Counted from the first letter of the stretch, positions 24,017 to 32,413 are shown. The stretch: DNA of 38,434 nucleotides from Acholeplasmataceae bacterium (GCA_007692425.1 RECG01000026.1:1-38434), one strand, 5' to 3'. Notes: generated by a model not told the origin, from the letters alone. Translations and numbers: made by a program.

Positions 24017-24764
24017 ATGTCTTGCTTAATAATCTGGAAAGCGGCAGGCGTGCGATGAAGAGATTGAATCCGAGTAGCACAACCATGGCCACACCGGTGG
24101 TCCAGATGATGGCGGGATAGGCGTGATCAAAAAAGGTCAGGTGTTTCATCAGGATGCCGAAGTAGGCCCAAAGGGGCACCAATAGATAGGCATTGCTTTT
24201 GAAACGCAAGCCGGTCAACACCGTGATGATAAGGCCGGTGATGATGACAAATACCGTCCAGAACACTTCTGACAAGCCAAAGGGCACGATGCCCTGCTGA
24301 ACCAAAAGGGTGGTCACGTTGGCGATGGTCGCGACCGTGATCCAGCCGAAATAGACCATGAAGATCAGTTTCATGCGTATGTCACCGGGTGTGATGAGAT
24401 AAGCGATGGCGATCAGGCTGCCGAGCAACAACAACATCAACAGCAGTGACAGGAAGATCTGGTCATAGTGCCAAGCAAAAATCCACAAGCCGTTGACCAC
24501 GGACGACGCGATGAACAAGAAACCGATTTTCTCCTGATGGGCATGTCTGGCATCCAGCCACTGCATGACGACATAAGCGCCAAGCAGGATGTAGATCAGG
24601 CCCCAGATCGAAAAAGTCAGGCCGAAGGGGGCGAACAGGTCGAGATAGTTGTCGGAAATCTGGCCGGTCGTGATGCCGTTGATGGGCAGGATGGTGGCCA
24701 GGCTGTTGACAACAAGCATGAAAAGATAAGCAGCGGTGATGCCGATTTTGGTTTTCAGTGTCAT
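24015..24764 (-). CDS. TspO/MBR-like tryptophan-rich membrane protein
   Basis: 249 residues with seven or more hydrophobic helices. LPINGITTGQISDNYLD after helix 1 and LFAPFGLTFSIWGLIYILLG are typical of the long TspO/MBR relatives of Bacillota, and the protein is rich in Trp in short loops. Classical TspO (about 160 residues, five helices) binds porphyrins and cholesterol-like ligands; this longer branch is poorly studied. It lies 23 bases after the ferric-reductase-like gene, as the last gene of that operon, which hints at a tetrapyrrole link. GAGGA precedes the ATG at about 12 bases. Confidence 0.72.
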   Translation of the reverse strand: MTLKTKIGITAAYLFMLVVNSLATILPINGITTGQISDNYLDLFAPFGLTFSIWGLIYILLGAYVVMQWLDARHAHQEKIGFLFIASSVVNGLWIFAWHYDQIFLSLLLMLLLLGSLIAIAYLITPGDIRMKLIFMVYFGWITVATIANVTTLLVQQGIVPFGLSEVFWTVFVIITGLIITVLTGLRFKSNAYLLVPLWAYFGILMKHLTFFDHAYPAIIWTTGVAMVVLLGFNLFIARLPLSRLLSKT

Positions 24765-24787
24765 GAGACAATCAGTCCTCTCTTATG

Positions 24788-25450
24788 TTACGCCTTGGCA
24801 GGCGTGTTGAGTCTGGGGATGACGACATTGATGAGCCTGAGCACCAGATAGGTCAAAAGCAACAGATGATAAACAAGGCCATGACGGGCCGCCAGGATGT
24901 AGACATTACCCGGTTGCAGGCTGATGATGAAGGCCAGGTGCAGGTAGATCATGAAATAAGTGATATAGCTCAGTTTGTGCAACAACTTCCAACTGGCCGG
25001 ACGCATGCGCTTGCGGATGAACATGAACGAGGTCAACACCAGCGGGATGAAGAGCACAAACGCGACCAGGCCGGTGCTGTTGTAGCCTCTAAGCGCCAAA
25101 TCAAGTCTTGACTGGGCATGCGGTAAAAGCAGGATGAAAGCGAGGATGGCCATGTCACCACGTACGCGGTCAAGCGGTTTGCGTAAAACCGTTTTTTTCT
25201 TAAGGACCCCGGCAAACATGACCAGTAAAAACAATGACAGGCTGAGATGACCGCTGACAATCAAACGGTCATACACGACACTTTGCGCACTAAAAAGCGT
25301 TTCCAAGACCGGCACGAGCAGCACGAGCAGCAAGGCCCCGATCTCATAACGATAGGCGTGCTTGTGGATGTGGGGTGAGAAAAAATAAAAGAGGGCGTAA
25401 ATGAAGGGTAAAAGCAACACACCGAGATTACGCAGGATAAAATCGTTCAT
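24788..25450 (-). CDS. Ferric-reductase-like transmembrane heme protein
   Basis: 220 residues with about six or seven helices. The ferric reductase core is visible: RGDMAILAFILLLPH with His111 (compare R-x-x-GL-x-AF...H in MsrQ) and WKLLHKLSYITYFMIYLH with His158 and His171, the W-K-x-LH-x-x-x-Y...LH pattern of heme-ligating helices. No FAD or NAD domain is attached, so, as in MsrQ, it would take electrons from a partner or quinone and pass them outward across the membrane. Its ATG overlaps the stop of the cytochrome b5-like lipoprotein gene (ATGA), its likely partner. Confidence 0.82.
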   Translation of the reverse strand: MNDFILRNLGVLLLPFIYALFYFFSPHIHKHAYRYEIGALLLVLLVPVLETLFSAQSVVYDRLIVSGHLSLSLFLLVMFAGVLKKKTVLRKPLDRVRGDMAILAFILLLPHAQSRLDLALRGYNSTGLVAFVLFIPLVLTSFMFIRKRMRPASWKLLHKLSYITYFMIYLHLAFIISLQPGNVYILAARHGLVYHLLLLTYLVLRLINVVIPRLNTPAKA

Positions 25451-25842
25451 TCACCCTCCTCCTCGTCATGATCATCAACGAGGACGCCAATCAAAGGCAC
25501 ATTGTCTAGTGTTGAAAGCCCATGAGGCGATACATTGAGAATGATTTCAGTCAGATCCTGGCCGGCCTGGTAACCGTTGTGGTTGCCGTTTGGCCAACGG
25601 GGTGACCCGGTCACGTCATAAATATTGCCTTGGACGGCAATATAGGCAGGACGTCCTTCACGGCCGTCGTAATAAGCCAGTTCATCCAAGGTCAGACGAA
25701 GCAGTTCGTTCTCATCTACTGGCAAACCGTTCTCATCTCCTGGCAGTTTCTTCTCATCTCCCGGCAGATTGTTCTCAGTGGCCGCACACGCACTGATCAT
25801 CAACACCAGCGCCAGCCCAATCCATATTAGAACGTTTTTCAT
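25447..25842 (-). CDS. Cytochrome b5-like heme-binding lipoprotein
   Basis: 131 residues. A lipoprotein signal ends at MISAC19. A linker of tandem short repeats follows (PGDEKKL, PGDENGL, PVDENEL; about 27-47). Residues 50-122 form a cytochrome b5-like domain: LTLDELAYYDG, AYIAVQGNIYDVT, then His88 and His107 placed as axial heme ligands. It should sit on the outer membrane face and carry electrons or bind heme or steroid. The overlap with the ferric-reductase-like gene suggests that the pair forms an electron path across the membrane. The tail is acidic (DDHDEEEGE). Confidence 0.85.
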   Translation of the reverse strand: MKNVLIWIGLALVLMISACAATENNLPGDEKKLPGDENGLPVDENELLRLTLDELAYYDGREGRPAYIAVQGNIYDVTGSPRWPNGNHNGYQAGQDLTEIILNVSPHGLSTLDNVPLIGVLVDDHDEEEGE

Positions 25843-25871
25843 ATGTGAATACCTCCAATATCATGATAACA

Positions 25872-26597
25872 TCAACCAAAACCATCTTCAAGCCATTGCC
25901 GCAACAACACAACGGTTTCTTGTTGTTGGATCGTGCGATCAATGATTGCCTCACCATCACCCCTTTGGGGTCCGTAATGACCGAATCCGGCATGGTTGCC
26001 GCCTTCGATGACGGCATAGACGGTCTCAACCGGCAAAAGGTCTTGTGTCTCGAAAAAGTTGTCCATGTCAAGGATGTCATCCGCACTGGCCCGGATCGAG
26101 ATGACGGGCAGACCCGATGCACGTAAATCACTGGATGAGGACGGGTATGATGCCAAAAGGAAGAGTCCGTCCGCCTGGTCGGGCTGACGGGCCAGCCAAA
26201 TGGCGGCGCTGGCCCCGCCCAGTGAATGTCCACCGATCACCCAGGGCAGTCCGGAAGGATGGTTTGCCATGATGGCTTCAATCGCATTGGTGTTCAAAAT
26301 GGCCAGATCAAGCGGCATGACGACAAGAAAGACGCGCATGCCTGCCAATGCCATCCGCGCAGCCAGTCCGGCATAAGCTTCCGGTTTGACAAGCCCGCCT
26401 GGATAAAAGACGACGTTGACATCGGCATCATCGGCTTCAAACAGATAATAACCACGATGCTTGCTTGCCTGCTCAAGCCATGTCAAGGCATCGTCATGAG
26501 GTTGATACGTGCGGCTTCTGAGCACCACGACTCCGGAAACGCCAACGACCATAAAAAACACAAGCACGCTGACAATGATGATTTTCAATCGACGCAT
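25872..26597 (-). CDS. Membrane-anchored alpha/beta hydrolase
   Basis: 241 residues from ATG 26597, which has GGGAGGT 6 bases before it (a longer frame to 26639 includes that site). An N-terminal hydrophobic helix (about 4-24) is an anchor or uncleaved signal. The hydrolase domain has the nucleophile elbow GGHSLGG, an Asp in SADDIL and the His in GGNHAGFGHYG, the complete Ser-Asp-His set of the PF12695-type family. Oxyanion region VFYPGGLVKPEAY precedes it. The substrate is unknown; ester or lipid is likely for an exported member. It lies 29 bases before the cytochrome b5-like gene. Confidence 0.87.
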   Translation of the reverse strand: MRRLKIIIVSVLVFFMVVGVSGVVVLRSRTYQPHDDALTWLEQASKHRGYYLFEADDADVNVVFYPGGLVKPEAYAGLAARMALAGMRVFLVVMPLDLAILNTNAIEAIMANHPSGLPWVIGGHSLGGASAAIWLARQPDQADGLFLLASYPSSSSDLRASGLPVISIRASADDILDMDNFFETQDLLPVETVYAVIEGGNHAGFGHYGPQRGDGEAIIDRTIQQQETVVLLRQWLEDGFG

Positions 26598-26669
26598 GGC
26601 GACCTCCCCGGGCAATCCTGATTCATGTCCGGCCGGCACAGATGCTCAGGCAGAGACATGCCTGATGGT

Positions 26670-26825
26670 TCAGATCCGTTCTGATATGAACACATCGGAT
26701 GCGATTTGGACCACGCCGGCTTGTGTTTCCGTCGTCACACGACGACGGATGTTTTCATCCGGTGAACAGGCGGTCATGACAACGCCCATGACGACCAAGA
26801 CAACAATCAATAACAGTTTTTTCAT
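26670..26825 (-). CDS. Small lipoprotein (51 residues)
   Basis: ATG 26825 is preceded by AAAGGAGCC (GGAG 8 bases away). The product has a basic start, a 16-residue hydrophobic stretch and the lipobox VMTAC20, then only 31 polar residues ending at TGA 26672-26670. It is below the usual gene-calling size. A good promoter lies just upstream and the alpha/beta hydrolase gene 72 bases downstream, so it is probably the first gene of the redox operon. The mature part shows no known domain. The coding sequence contains CCGTCGTC-GTGT-GACGACGG, a perfect 8-bp inverted repeat. Confidence 0.72.
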   Translation of the reverse strand: MKKLLLIVVLVVMGVVMTACSPDENIRRRVTTETQAGVVQIASDVFISERI

Positions 26826-26854
26826 GTGACTGGCTCCTTTTTCTATTTGTCATC

Positions 26855-26884
26855 ATTATAACGAATATCAAAAGAGCAGTGCAA
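26855..26884 (-). promoter_or_regulatory. Promoter of the lipoprotein/redox operon
   Basis: TTGCAC (26879-26884) and TATAAT (26855-26860) on the minus strand, 18-base spacer, about 30 bases before the lipoprotein ATG. Confidence 0.75.
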
Positions 26885-26956
26885 AACTTTTGCCCCTGAA
26901 CATCAGGCTTCACTTCATTTCACACAGTGTCTTCAGACGCTGGATGATGGCCGAAA

Positions 26957-26992
26957 TCAAAAAAGCGCATCACCAAGAGGGTGATCCGCTTT
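26957..26992 (-). terminator. Intrinsic terminator after the PgpA-like gene
   Basis: Minus strand AAAGCG-G-ATCACC pairs with GGTGAT-G-CGCTTT, with one G:G mismatch and a short loop, followed by a TTTTTTG tract. It starts 8 bases after the stop at 27001. Confidence 0.82.
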
Positions 26993-27000
26993 CTTTCCAG

Positions 27001-27516
27001 TCAAGCATAATTATGCGCGATCGAACTGGCGGCAGCCGCCGCGATGGCACCGACAATGTCATCCAAAAAGGTGTTGCATCGTCCTTCTTCCTTGCCTTGG
27101 TCATCCAAAACCTTGATGATGCCGGGCTTCAACTTGTCGACATACCCGAAATTGGTAAAGCCAATCGAGCCATAGACATTGACAATCGCCAATGCCAGCA
27201 CCTCATCGATGCCATAAAGACCATAGTCATGTAAAAGCATGGTCGAAAGCGGCTCGGACATCAGTCCTTTTTCAGCCATGATGTCAAGTTCAAGTCCGGT
27301 CAGGATGGCGTTTTGCACTTCCCGCTTCATCACAACCTTGTGGACATGCTCCACACACAGGTCAAAAGTCAATGTCGGCACATACTTGATTTGCAGGTCA
27401 TAAGTGATTTTGGCGATGTCCTCAAGTTCAACGCCCCGTTCGTTCAGTCGTTTGACGACCACCTCGTATTTAGTCAGATCGTTCATCCGGTTTTGAATCA
27501 GTTCTTTGGTATTCAT
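27001..27516 (-). CDS. PgpA/YutG-like phosphatidylglycerophosphatase family protein
   Basis: 171 residues. The family core is in the C-terminal half: LLHDYGLYGIDEVLALAIVNVYGSIG (in part), DKLKPGIIKVLDD and CNTFLDDIVGAIAAA. The acidic residues of the PgpA metal site are present (IDE and LDD). This YutG-type branch has an N-terminal helical extension of about 70 residues and few hydrophobic helices compared with E. coli PgpA. Dephosphorylation of phosphatidylglycerophosphate is the family assignment; activity for the YutG branch is less certain. AGGAGGC precedes the ATG. It follows the channel gene's promoter region at a distance and has its own terminator. Confidence 0.82.
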   Translation of the reverse strand: MNTKELIQNRMNDLTKYEVVVKRLNERGVELEDIAKITYDLQIKYVPTLTFDLCVEHVHKVVMKREVQNAILTGLELDIMAEKGLMSEPLSTMLLHDYGLYGIDEVLALAIVNVYGSIGFTNFGYVDKLKPGIIKVLDDQGKEEGRCNTFLDDIVGAIAAAAASSIAHNYA

Positions 27517-27579
27517 ATTGCCTCCTTTGTCTGATGACGATGTCTCATCATCTTATCACAAGTCGTCTTCTAAAAAGAC

Positions 27580-29397
27580 TCAGATGCGGATCAAAATCAG
27601 TTCATCACCGGCTTCAAGCACGATGCTTTCGTTTTGATGGAGATTGCCTTCCAGGATGTGAATGGCTTCATGGCGGAGATAACCAAGGATGATGCGTTCC
27701 TTGCCGAACGCTTCATAGATGGACCCCACCAGCTGTTTCTTGCTTTCAAAACGCAACGGAAAGGCCGCCTCCAGGCAGACATCAGCCCTTCGGATTGTGA
27801 TTGACTGTTTGTCGATGCCCTTTTCATCCGGGGCGATGGTCAACAGGTCCTCATAAAAAGGGGCGGTCTCCTTGAATAGGGCGAGCTTGCTCAAAAGCAA
27901 AGAAATGATCTTGTTGGAAATGATGGTGTTGCGGATGTTGAAGTCTTTGACAATCGGATCATTTTTCGGATTCAACAGTTCGACAATGATGTTGACATCA
28001 GGCTTTTCAAGATGGCCTTCCAGGTAAATGATGTTGTTGATGACATTGGCATCAAGGGCATCATCTTTCTGGGTTTCATCACTTAACAACAAGATGGATG
28101 CCTTGTTGTCTTGTTGTACGAGTTCGCGGGTGAAGGATGTGAGGTCGTTTTCATCGACCCATTTCGCCTTGAAGCGGCCCTGATGGATGGCTTCATAATT
28201 GTCAAACGCTTCACGAATAAACTGCAACTTATTGTTTTCACCGATGATGTGGATATCCATCTCCATCGCCTCATGAATCGGTTTGGCGACCAGTTTGAGC
28301 GGTTTGTGTGCATGTGGTGATGTGCGGTTCTTGGTCTCGTTCGTGAGCGACATGACAAACAGATGATCGCCATGCCTGGCGACCGGAACAGCATAGGCAT
28401 GTTCGTTTAGACAGGCATCAAATGTCTTGTTTTCAAGCAGGTAGATTTCCGAACCATCGAAGGAAAACAGTGAGAGATAGACATCTTCCATGCGGGGCTC
28501 GATCAACGTCTGGGCAATGATCTGACCCAGGCGCTTGTCAAAACAAATCGGCAGGATGTCATGGTTGTGCAACGTCTCGACAACACGACCGAGCGTGATG
28601 ATTTTCGCTTTGCTTTCAAAGTGTTTGATTTCGACCACGATGGGTGGGTCATAGGCAAAATCGACCGCGCCCAGGCCAAGAATGACCTTGATGACCGCCA
28701 GGTCGCTTTTAGACATGTCCTTGAGCACCACGTCATGCTGGTCAGGGTTCATGACCAGGATGGTCTGGGCTTTTTCGATAGAGATATCGTCCAAGTCGCT
28801 GCGTAACATCGGGTCACCATGTTTGACCAAGACGTTCATCTTCGATAGCAGGTTTGTTTTTGACTGACTCTTGCGGACTGCGTTCAATATCTGCTTTTCA
28901 GCATAGTCCTTGTCGATGTCGGCCAAAATCATGACGGTGATGTCCTTGGATTGCACAAAATAAAGGTCGGCGACGAGTTCCGGCACCTTGTTGTTCCAAT
29001 TGAGGATGACGACATGCTGATCAAGATGAATCTTGCCGGAACCGCTTTTCTTCTTTTGGAAATAGTCCTTGATGGCATTGGTGGTCAGGGCGATGATTGT
29101 CCCTGAGAACAAAATCAGACCGGTGATCAGGACGAGCACCGCCAAAAACAGTGTGTTGGGATTGGTGATGTCTAAAATCGCATTCGGCGTCAGCATCCAT
29201 TTCATGCTACCGTTGGCGAAGGCATCGAGGAAACTCGCAAAACTGTCATCAATCAGCCAGGCGATGACAGCCGCCACCGTCAAGATGAGCAAGTTGATGA
29301 ACACCATCGTCAAGATGACAAACAAGAGTGGTTTCTTATAGGTTTTGATGCTGATGGCACTTTTGGCGCGCGCCAGTCTGGCTTTGATTTTTTTCAT
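27580..29397 (-). CDS. CASTOR/POLLUX-like ion channel with RCK domains
   Basis: 605 residues from ATG 29397, with AGGTGG 5 bases upstream. Two hydrophobic helices (about 22-50 and 82-110) flank a pore-loop-sized segment, then a cytoplasmic part begins with HVVILNWNNKVPELVADL, the Rossmann-like start of RCK/TrkA-N domains. DPPIVVEIKH and the region after it match the CASTOR/POLLUX/SYM8 signature. A second RCK-like unit follows (MDIHIIGENNK), and a TrkA-C-like beta domain ends the protein. In plants these are nuclear-envelope cation channels; bacterial members are little studied. No TVGYG filter is visible, as expected for this family. Confidence 0.85.
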   Translation of the reverse strand: MKKIKARLARAKSAISIKTYKKPLLFVILTMVFINLLILTVAAVIAWLIDDSFASFLDAFANGSMKWMLTPNAILDITNPNTLFLAVLVLITGLILFSGTIIALTTNAIKDYFQKKKSGSGKIHLDQHVVILNWNNKVPELVADLYFVQSKDITVMILADIDKDYAEKQILNAVRKSQSKTNLLSKMNVLVKHGDPMLRSDLDDISIEKAQTILVMNPDQHDVVLKDMSKSDLAVIKVILGLGAVDFAYDPPIVVEIKHFESKAKIITLGRVVETLHNHDILPICFDKRLGQIIAQTLIEPRMEDVYLSLFSFDGSEIYLLENKTFDACLNEHAYAVPVARHGDHLFVMSLTNETKNRTSPHAHKPLKLVAKPIHEAMEMDIHIIGENNKLQFIREAFDNYEAIHQGRFKAKWVDENDLTSFTRELVQQDNKASILLLSDETQKDDALDANVINNIIYLEGHLEKPDVNIIVELLNPKNDPIVKDFNIRNTIISNKIISLLLSKLALFKETAPFYEDLLTIAPDEKGIDKQSITIRRADVCLEAAFPLRFESKKQLVGSIYEAFGKERIILGYLRHEAIHILEGNLHQNESIVLEAGDELILIRI

Positions 29398-29420
29398 GGA
29401 TCCACCTGCCTTCAACCCTT

Positions 29421-29451
29421 ATTATAAATGAGATATGTGTCAATCTTTCAA
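29421..29451 (-). promoter_or_regulatory. Candidate promoter of the CASTOR/POLLUX-like channel gene
   Basis: TATAAT (29421-29426, minus strand) with TTGACA only 11 bases upstream (29438-29443) and TTGAAA 19 bases upstream (29446-29451). This is the same layout as before the phosphodiesterase gene at 6860. Confidence 0.55.
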
Positions 29452-29479
29452 TAAATCGGCAAGATCCTCCGATTTGGTG

Positions 29480-30691
29480 TCAAGGTTTGCTGTCATGACG
29501 GTCAATCCAGGTCGAAAACAACATCAACGTGTGACCGACCAGGCTTGGGCTGACCTTGTCCAAGGTGTCTTCAGGCGTATGGTAGACGGCATTGCGGGCC
29601 GCATTCGTCCATGGCATGCCGATCGCCGTCGTCGCCTTGACCCCTTTTTTGGCCAGTTCGGCGGCATCCGTGCCCCCTGTCAGGAACGACAACGGCTGGG
29701 TCTTTGATGGCAGCCCGAGCGACTTGGCGATGTCAGCAAGCTCCTGGGCGAGGGTGTCTGACAGCTTGACCGTGTTGTTGATATCGCTCGTCAGGAAAAA
29801 CAAATCCTTTTCATCATACAGGCAGTCGGCATTCAACAAATAAGTCGGGTAACGTTCGAAATCACGGGCATGTGCCTTGGCATATGCCCTGGCACCACGC
29901 AAGCCTTCTTCCTCGGCGTCAAAACTCATGAAGATCAGGCGTGTCGATTGCAAGCCGTGGCCCGCTTCTTTCCGTTGTTGATAGTACCGTCCCAACTGCC
30001 AGGCAATCACACTGGCGACCAGGTTGTCCCCGGCACCGGAAGTGCCCTTCCTGGAAGCGAAAAACCACATTTGTCCGACCAGCAGGAAACCGGCTGACGC
30101 GACGATGCGCATGATCAACGGTCCTGGTGCCGGTACAGTCACGACATGAAGGACGACAGACATGACCAGCAAGACCACGACCCACGCGATCGAACCGGTC
30201 GTCCGCAAGTTGTACAAACCGGGTTGGTGGATGTAGAAATTGAAAATGCGGGCGCTGTCATGATGACCACTGACAATGACCTGGGTTTCAACCGGTTGTT
30301 CCGGTTCGATGATGCCATACACATTACGGGCTTTCCGTTTCGGATAAAAGCGGTCGAGCATGGGCATGTAAAAAACAAACTGGATCAGCAGCACCAAGAG
30401 ACTCGTCAAGGCCAGAATCGCTGCATATAAAGGCAAATCCAACCAAAGCAGGACCAGGCTCGCGGCATAATTGAAGACAAGCAGGCGGATCCAACCCAGA
30501 AAGGCACCGCGGAAGACATGAAAATCCTCTTTATGGGCCGTATCGGCAAACGTCAAGGCATCCTGATACAAATCATCAGCGCAATCAAGACTGGGCTTGG
30601 TACCGGCCAGCCGCGCGCCATGCTTGTCGATCAAAGCCTGTGTCTGGTTGAACACCGCTTCTTGTAAACGATTGCTTTCGGTTTGGTTCAT
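29480..30691 (-). CDS. M28-family zinc metallopeptidase with membrane helices
   Basis: 403 residues from ATG 30691, with CGAGGTGA about 6 bases before it; longer frames lack a site. All M28 metal ligands are present: His143 (SGHHDSA), Asp222 (SGAGDN), Glu260/261 (DAEEEG, the first likely the base), Asp289 (LNADC) and His371 (VYHTPED). Two helices at about 67-108 precede the catalytic domain and two more (about 165-212) are inserted between the first and second metal ligands. It is probably an aminopeptidase anchored in the membrane, using zinc. The substrate is unknown. It follows the tryptophanase terminator by about 50 bases. Confidence 0.9.
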   Translation of the reverse strand: MNQTESNRLQEAVFNQTQALIDKHGARLAGTKPSLDCADDLYQDALTFADTAHKEDFHVFRGAFLGWIRLLVFNYAASLVLLWLDLPLYAAILALTSLLVLLIQFVFYMPMLDRFYPKRKARNVYGIIEPEQPVETQVIVSGHHDSARIFNFYIHQPGLYNLRTTGSIAWVVVLLVMSVVLHVVTVPAPGPLIMRIVASAGFLLVGQMWFFASRKGTSGAGDNLVASVIAWQLGRYYQQRKEAGHGLQSTRLIFMSFDAEEEGLRGARAYAKAHARDFERYPTYLLNADCLYDEKDLFFLTSDINNTVKLSDTLAQELADIAKSLGLPSKTQPLSFLTGGTDAAELAKKGVKATTAIGMPWTNAARNAVYHTPEDTLDKVSPSLVGHTLMLFSTWIDRHDSKP

Positions 30692-30739
30692 GGGGGTCAC
30701 CTCGGGATTGATTGATTTCATTATATACGACATGCCTTT

Positions 30740-30767
30740 CAAAAAACAAGTGCTCCGTGGGAGCACT
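30740..30767 (-). terminator. Intrinsic terminator after tnaA
   Basis: Minus strand AGTGCTCC-CAC-GGAGCACT followed by TGTTTTTTG, 9 bases after the stop at 30776. Confidence 0.9.
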
Positions 30768-30775
30768 CGTCATAA

Positions 30776-32161
30776 TCATTCCAACGGTTTCAACACGGCT
30801 GTGAAATGCCTGAGCACCTCGGGCTCATAGACAAAGGTGTATCCTTTCAAGGTGTGACGCCGTTGATACACGGCAATCAGACAATCCGCGACAAAATCCA
30901 AATGGGTGTATGTATACGTCCGACGTGGGATCGTCAGACGGATCAATTCGAGATGGCTTTTCAACTGCGCACGGGTGTCAGGATCGCGACCCAGCATCAT
31001 TGAACCGATCTCAACAGCCCTAATGCCACCTTCGATGTAGAGTTCGTTGACCACCGCCTGGGCGGGAAATTGATGATAAGGGATGTGCGGACACATCTTG
31101 CCGCCATCCACGAAGACCGCGTGTCCGCCGGTCGGATGCTGGATGGGGACACCTGCGGCCCGCAGGCGGTCACCAAGATACCTGACCTCGTCGATGCGAT
31201 GGGCGAGATAATGCTTGTCGAGCGCTTCCTGAAGACCGATAGCCATGGCTTCCAAGTCGCGTCCGGCCAGGCCGCCATAGGTCGGGAATCCTTCCATCGG
31301 CACCATGTAGGTACGACAAGCCTTGAACAGTTGTTCATCGTCCTTGATGGCGATCAAGCCACCAATGTTGACCAGACCGTCTTTTTTCGCACTCATCAAA
31401 AAGATGTCAGCACAATCAAACATCTGACGGGCGATCTGTCTGATGGTCATGGTCTTGCAGGTCTCTTCCCGGACACTGATGAAATAGGCGTTTTCCGCAT
31501 AACGGGCGCCATCGATGATCGTCTTGATGCCATAATGGTCCGCCATCTTTTTGACGGCGCACATGTTCGCGAGACTGACCGGCTGTCCGCCGGCCGAGTT
31601 GTTGGTCACGGTCATGATGATGCCGGCGATGTTTTCAGGTTGTTTATCCTTGATCAAGTTTTCGAGTTTGACCAGATCGAAATTACCTTTGAACGGACAG
31701 TATTTTTCCGTATCAAAACAATCGTCATCGACGACATCAAGCGCCCTGGCACCCGCCAGTTCGACATGGGCGCGTGTGGTGTCAAAATGCATGTTGCTGA
31801 TGAAAAACATGCCTGGTCTTTGGACCAGTTGCGGGATGACAATCTGTTCCGCACCACGCCCTTGGTGGGCTGGCAGCACATAAGCATATCCGGTGATGTC
31901 CTTGACGACCTTCTCCAGGTGATAGTAACTTCTCGAACCGGCATAGGACTCATCACCTTGCATCATCGCCGACCACTGGAAATGACTCATGGCGCCTGTG
32001 CCGGAATCTGTCAACAAGTCAATGAAAACATCTTCACTACGCAAAGCAAACGGGTTGTAACCCGCTTCTTTCAGTTTTTGGATGCGTGCCTTTCGTGAAA
32101 TCTTTCGCAACGGTTCGACCATTTTGATCTTAAAGGGTGGCACCACGTATGCTTTGGACAT
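30776..32161 (-). CDS. tnaA: Tryptophanase (L-tryptophan indole-lyase)
   Basis: 461 residues from ATG 32161, with AAGGAG 6 bases upstream. It is a PLP fold-type-I beta-eliminating lyase: [27 protein letters not shown]-like [22 protein letters not shown], and [13 protein letters not shown] with the PLP lysine. It resembles both tryptophanase and tyrosine phenol-lyase, but at the discriminating sites it follows tryptophanase: SRSYY, AVEIGS with Ile where phenol-lyase has Arg, and LRHFTA with His where it has Phe. It degrades tryptophan to indole, pyruvate and ammonia. No TnaC leader precedes it. No tryptophan permease gene is adjacent. Confidence 0.93.
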   Translation of the reverse strand: MSKAYVVPPFKIKMVEPLRKISRKARIQKLKEAGYNPFALRSEDVFIDLLTDSGTGAMSHFQWSAMMQGDESYAGSRSYYHLEKVVKDITGYAYVLPAHQGRGAEQIVIPQLVQRPGMFFISNMHFDTTRAHVELAGARALDVVDDDCFDTEKYCPFKGNFDLVKLENLIKDKQPENIAGIIMTVTNNSAGGQPVSLANMCAVKKMADHYGIKTIIDGARYAENAYFISVREETCKTMTIRQIARQMFDCADIFLMSAKKDGLVNIGGLIAIKDDEQLFKACRTYMVPMEGFPTYGGLAGRDLEAMAIGLQEALDKHYLAHRIDEVRYLGDRLRAAGVPIQHPTGGHAVFVDGGKMCPHIPYHQFPAQAVVNELYIEGGIRAVEIGSMMLGRDPDTRAQLKSHLELIRLTIPRRTYTYTHLDFVADCLIAVYQRRHTLKGYTFVYEPEVLRHFTAVLKPLE

Positions 32162-32198
32162 AAGGACTCCTTCATGTCGGAAATGAAAACGCATACAT

Positions 32199-32227
32199 AT
32201 TATAGCATTGACAAGGCTGTTTTTGAA
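32199..32227 (-). promoter_or_regulatory. Promoter of tnaA
   Basis: TTCAAA (32222-32227) and TGC-TATAAT (hexamer 32199-32204) on the minus strand with a 17-base spacer. Initiation near 32192 leaves a leader of about 30 bases, too short for a TnaC-type attenuator. Confidence 0.78.
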
Positions 32228-32374
32228 CCCTGTGCGGCAATTTTTTATAAAATTATGCTAATTGACATCTTCAAACACCGATGATGCGCCCTCACATCCT
32301 TGTGACGATGCCATGCCGGAAAGCTCAATCATGTGTCTTTCTTGCCGAGAATGAAAAAATGATGTTCAAACCTC

Positions 32375-32402
32375 TTGACATCCAGCGAAAGTCCGTTATA
32401 AT
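32375..32402 (+). promoter_or_regulatory. Promoter of groESL
   Basis: TTGACA (32375-32380) and TATAAT (32397-32402), spacer 16 bases, both perfect consensus hexamers. Confidence 0.9.
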
Positions 32403-32413
32403 AGTAAGTGGAA

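Noticed and set aside
31070-32098. Long plus-strand open frame (342 codons) opposite tnaA
   Set aside because: Product resembles no family, and tnaA on the other strand is strongly conserved; the frame is an antisense shadow of GC-rich codons.
30776-32161. Tyrosine phenol-lyase rather than tryptophanase
   Set aside because: Overall similarity is mixed, but the discriminating positions (Ile for Arg in AVEIGS, His for Phe in LRHFTA, SRSYY) are those of tryptophanase.
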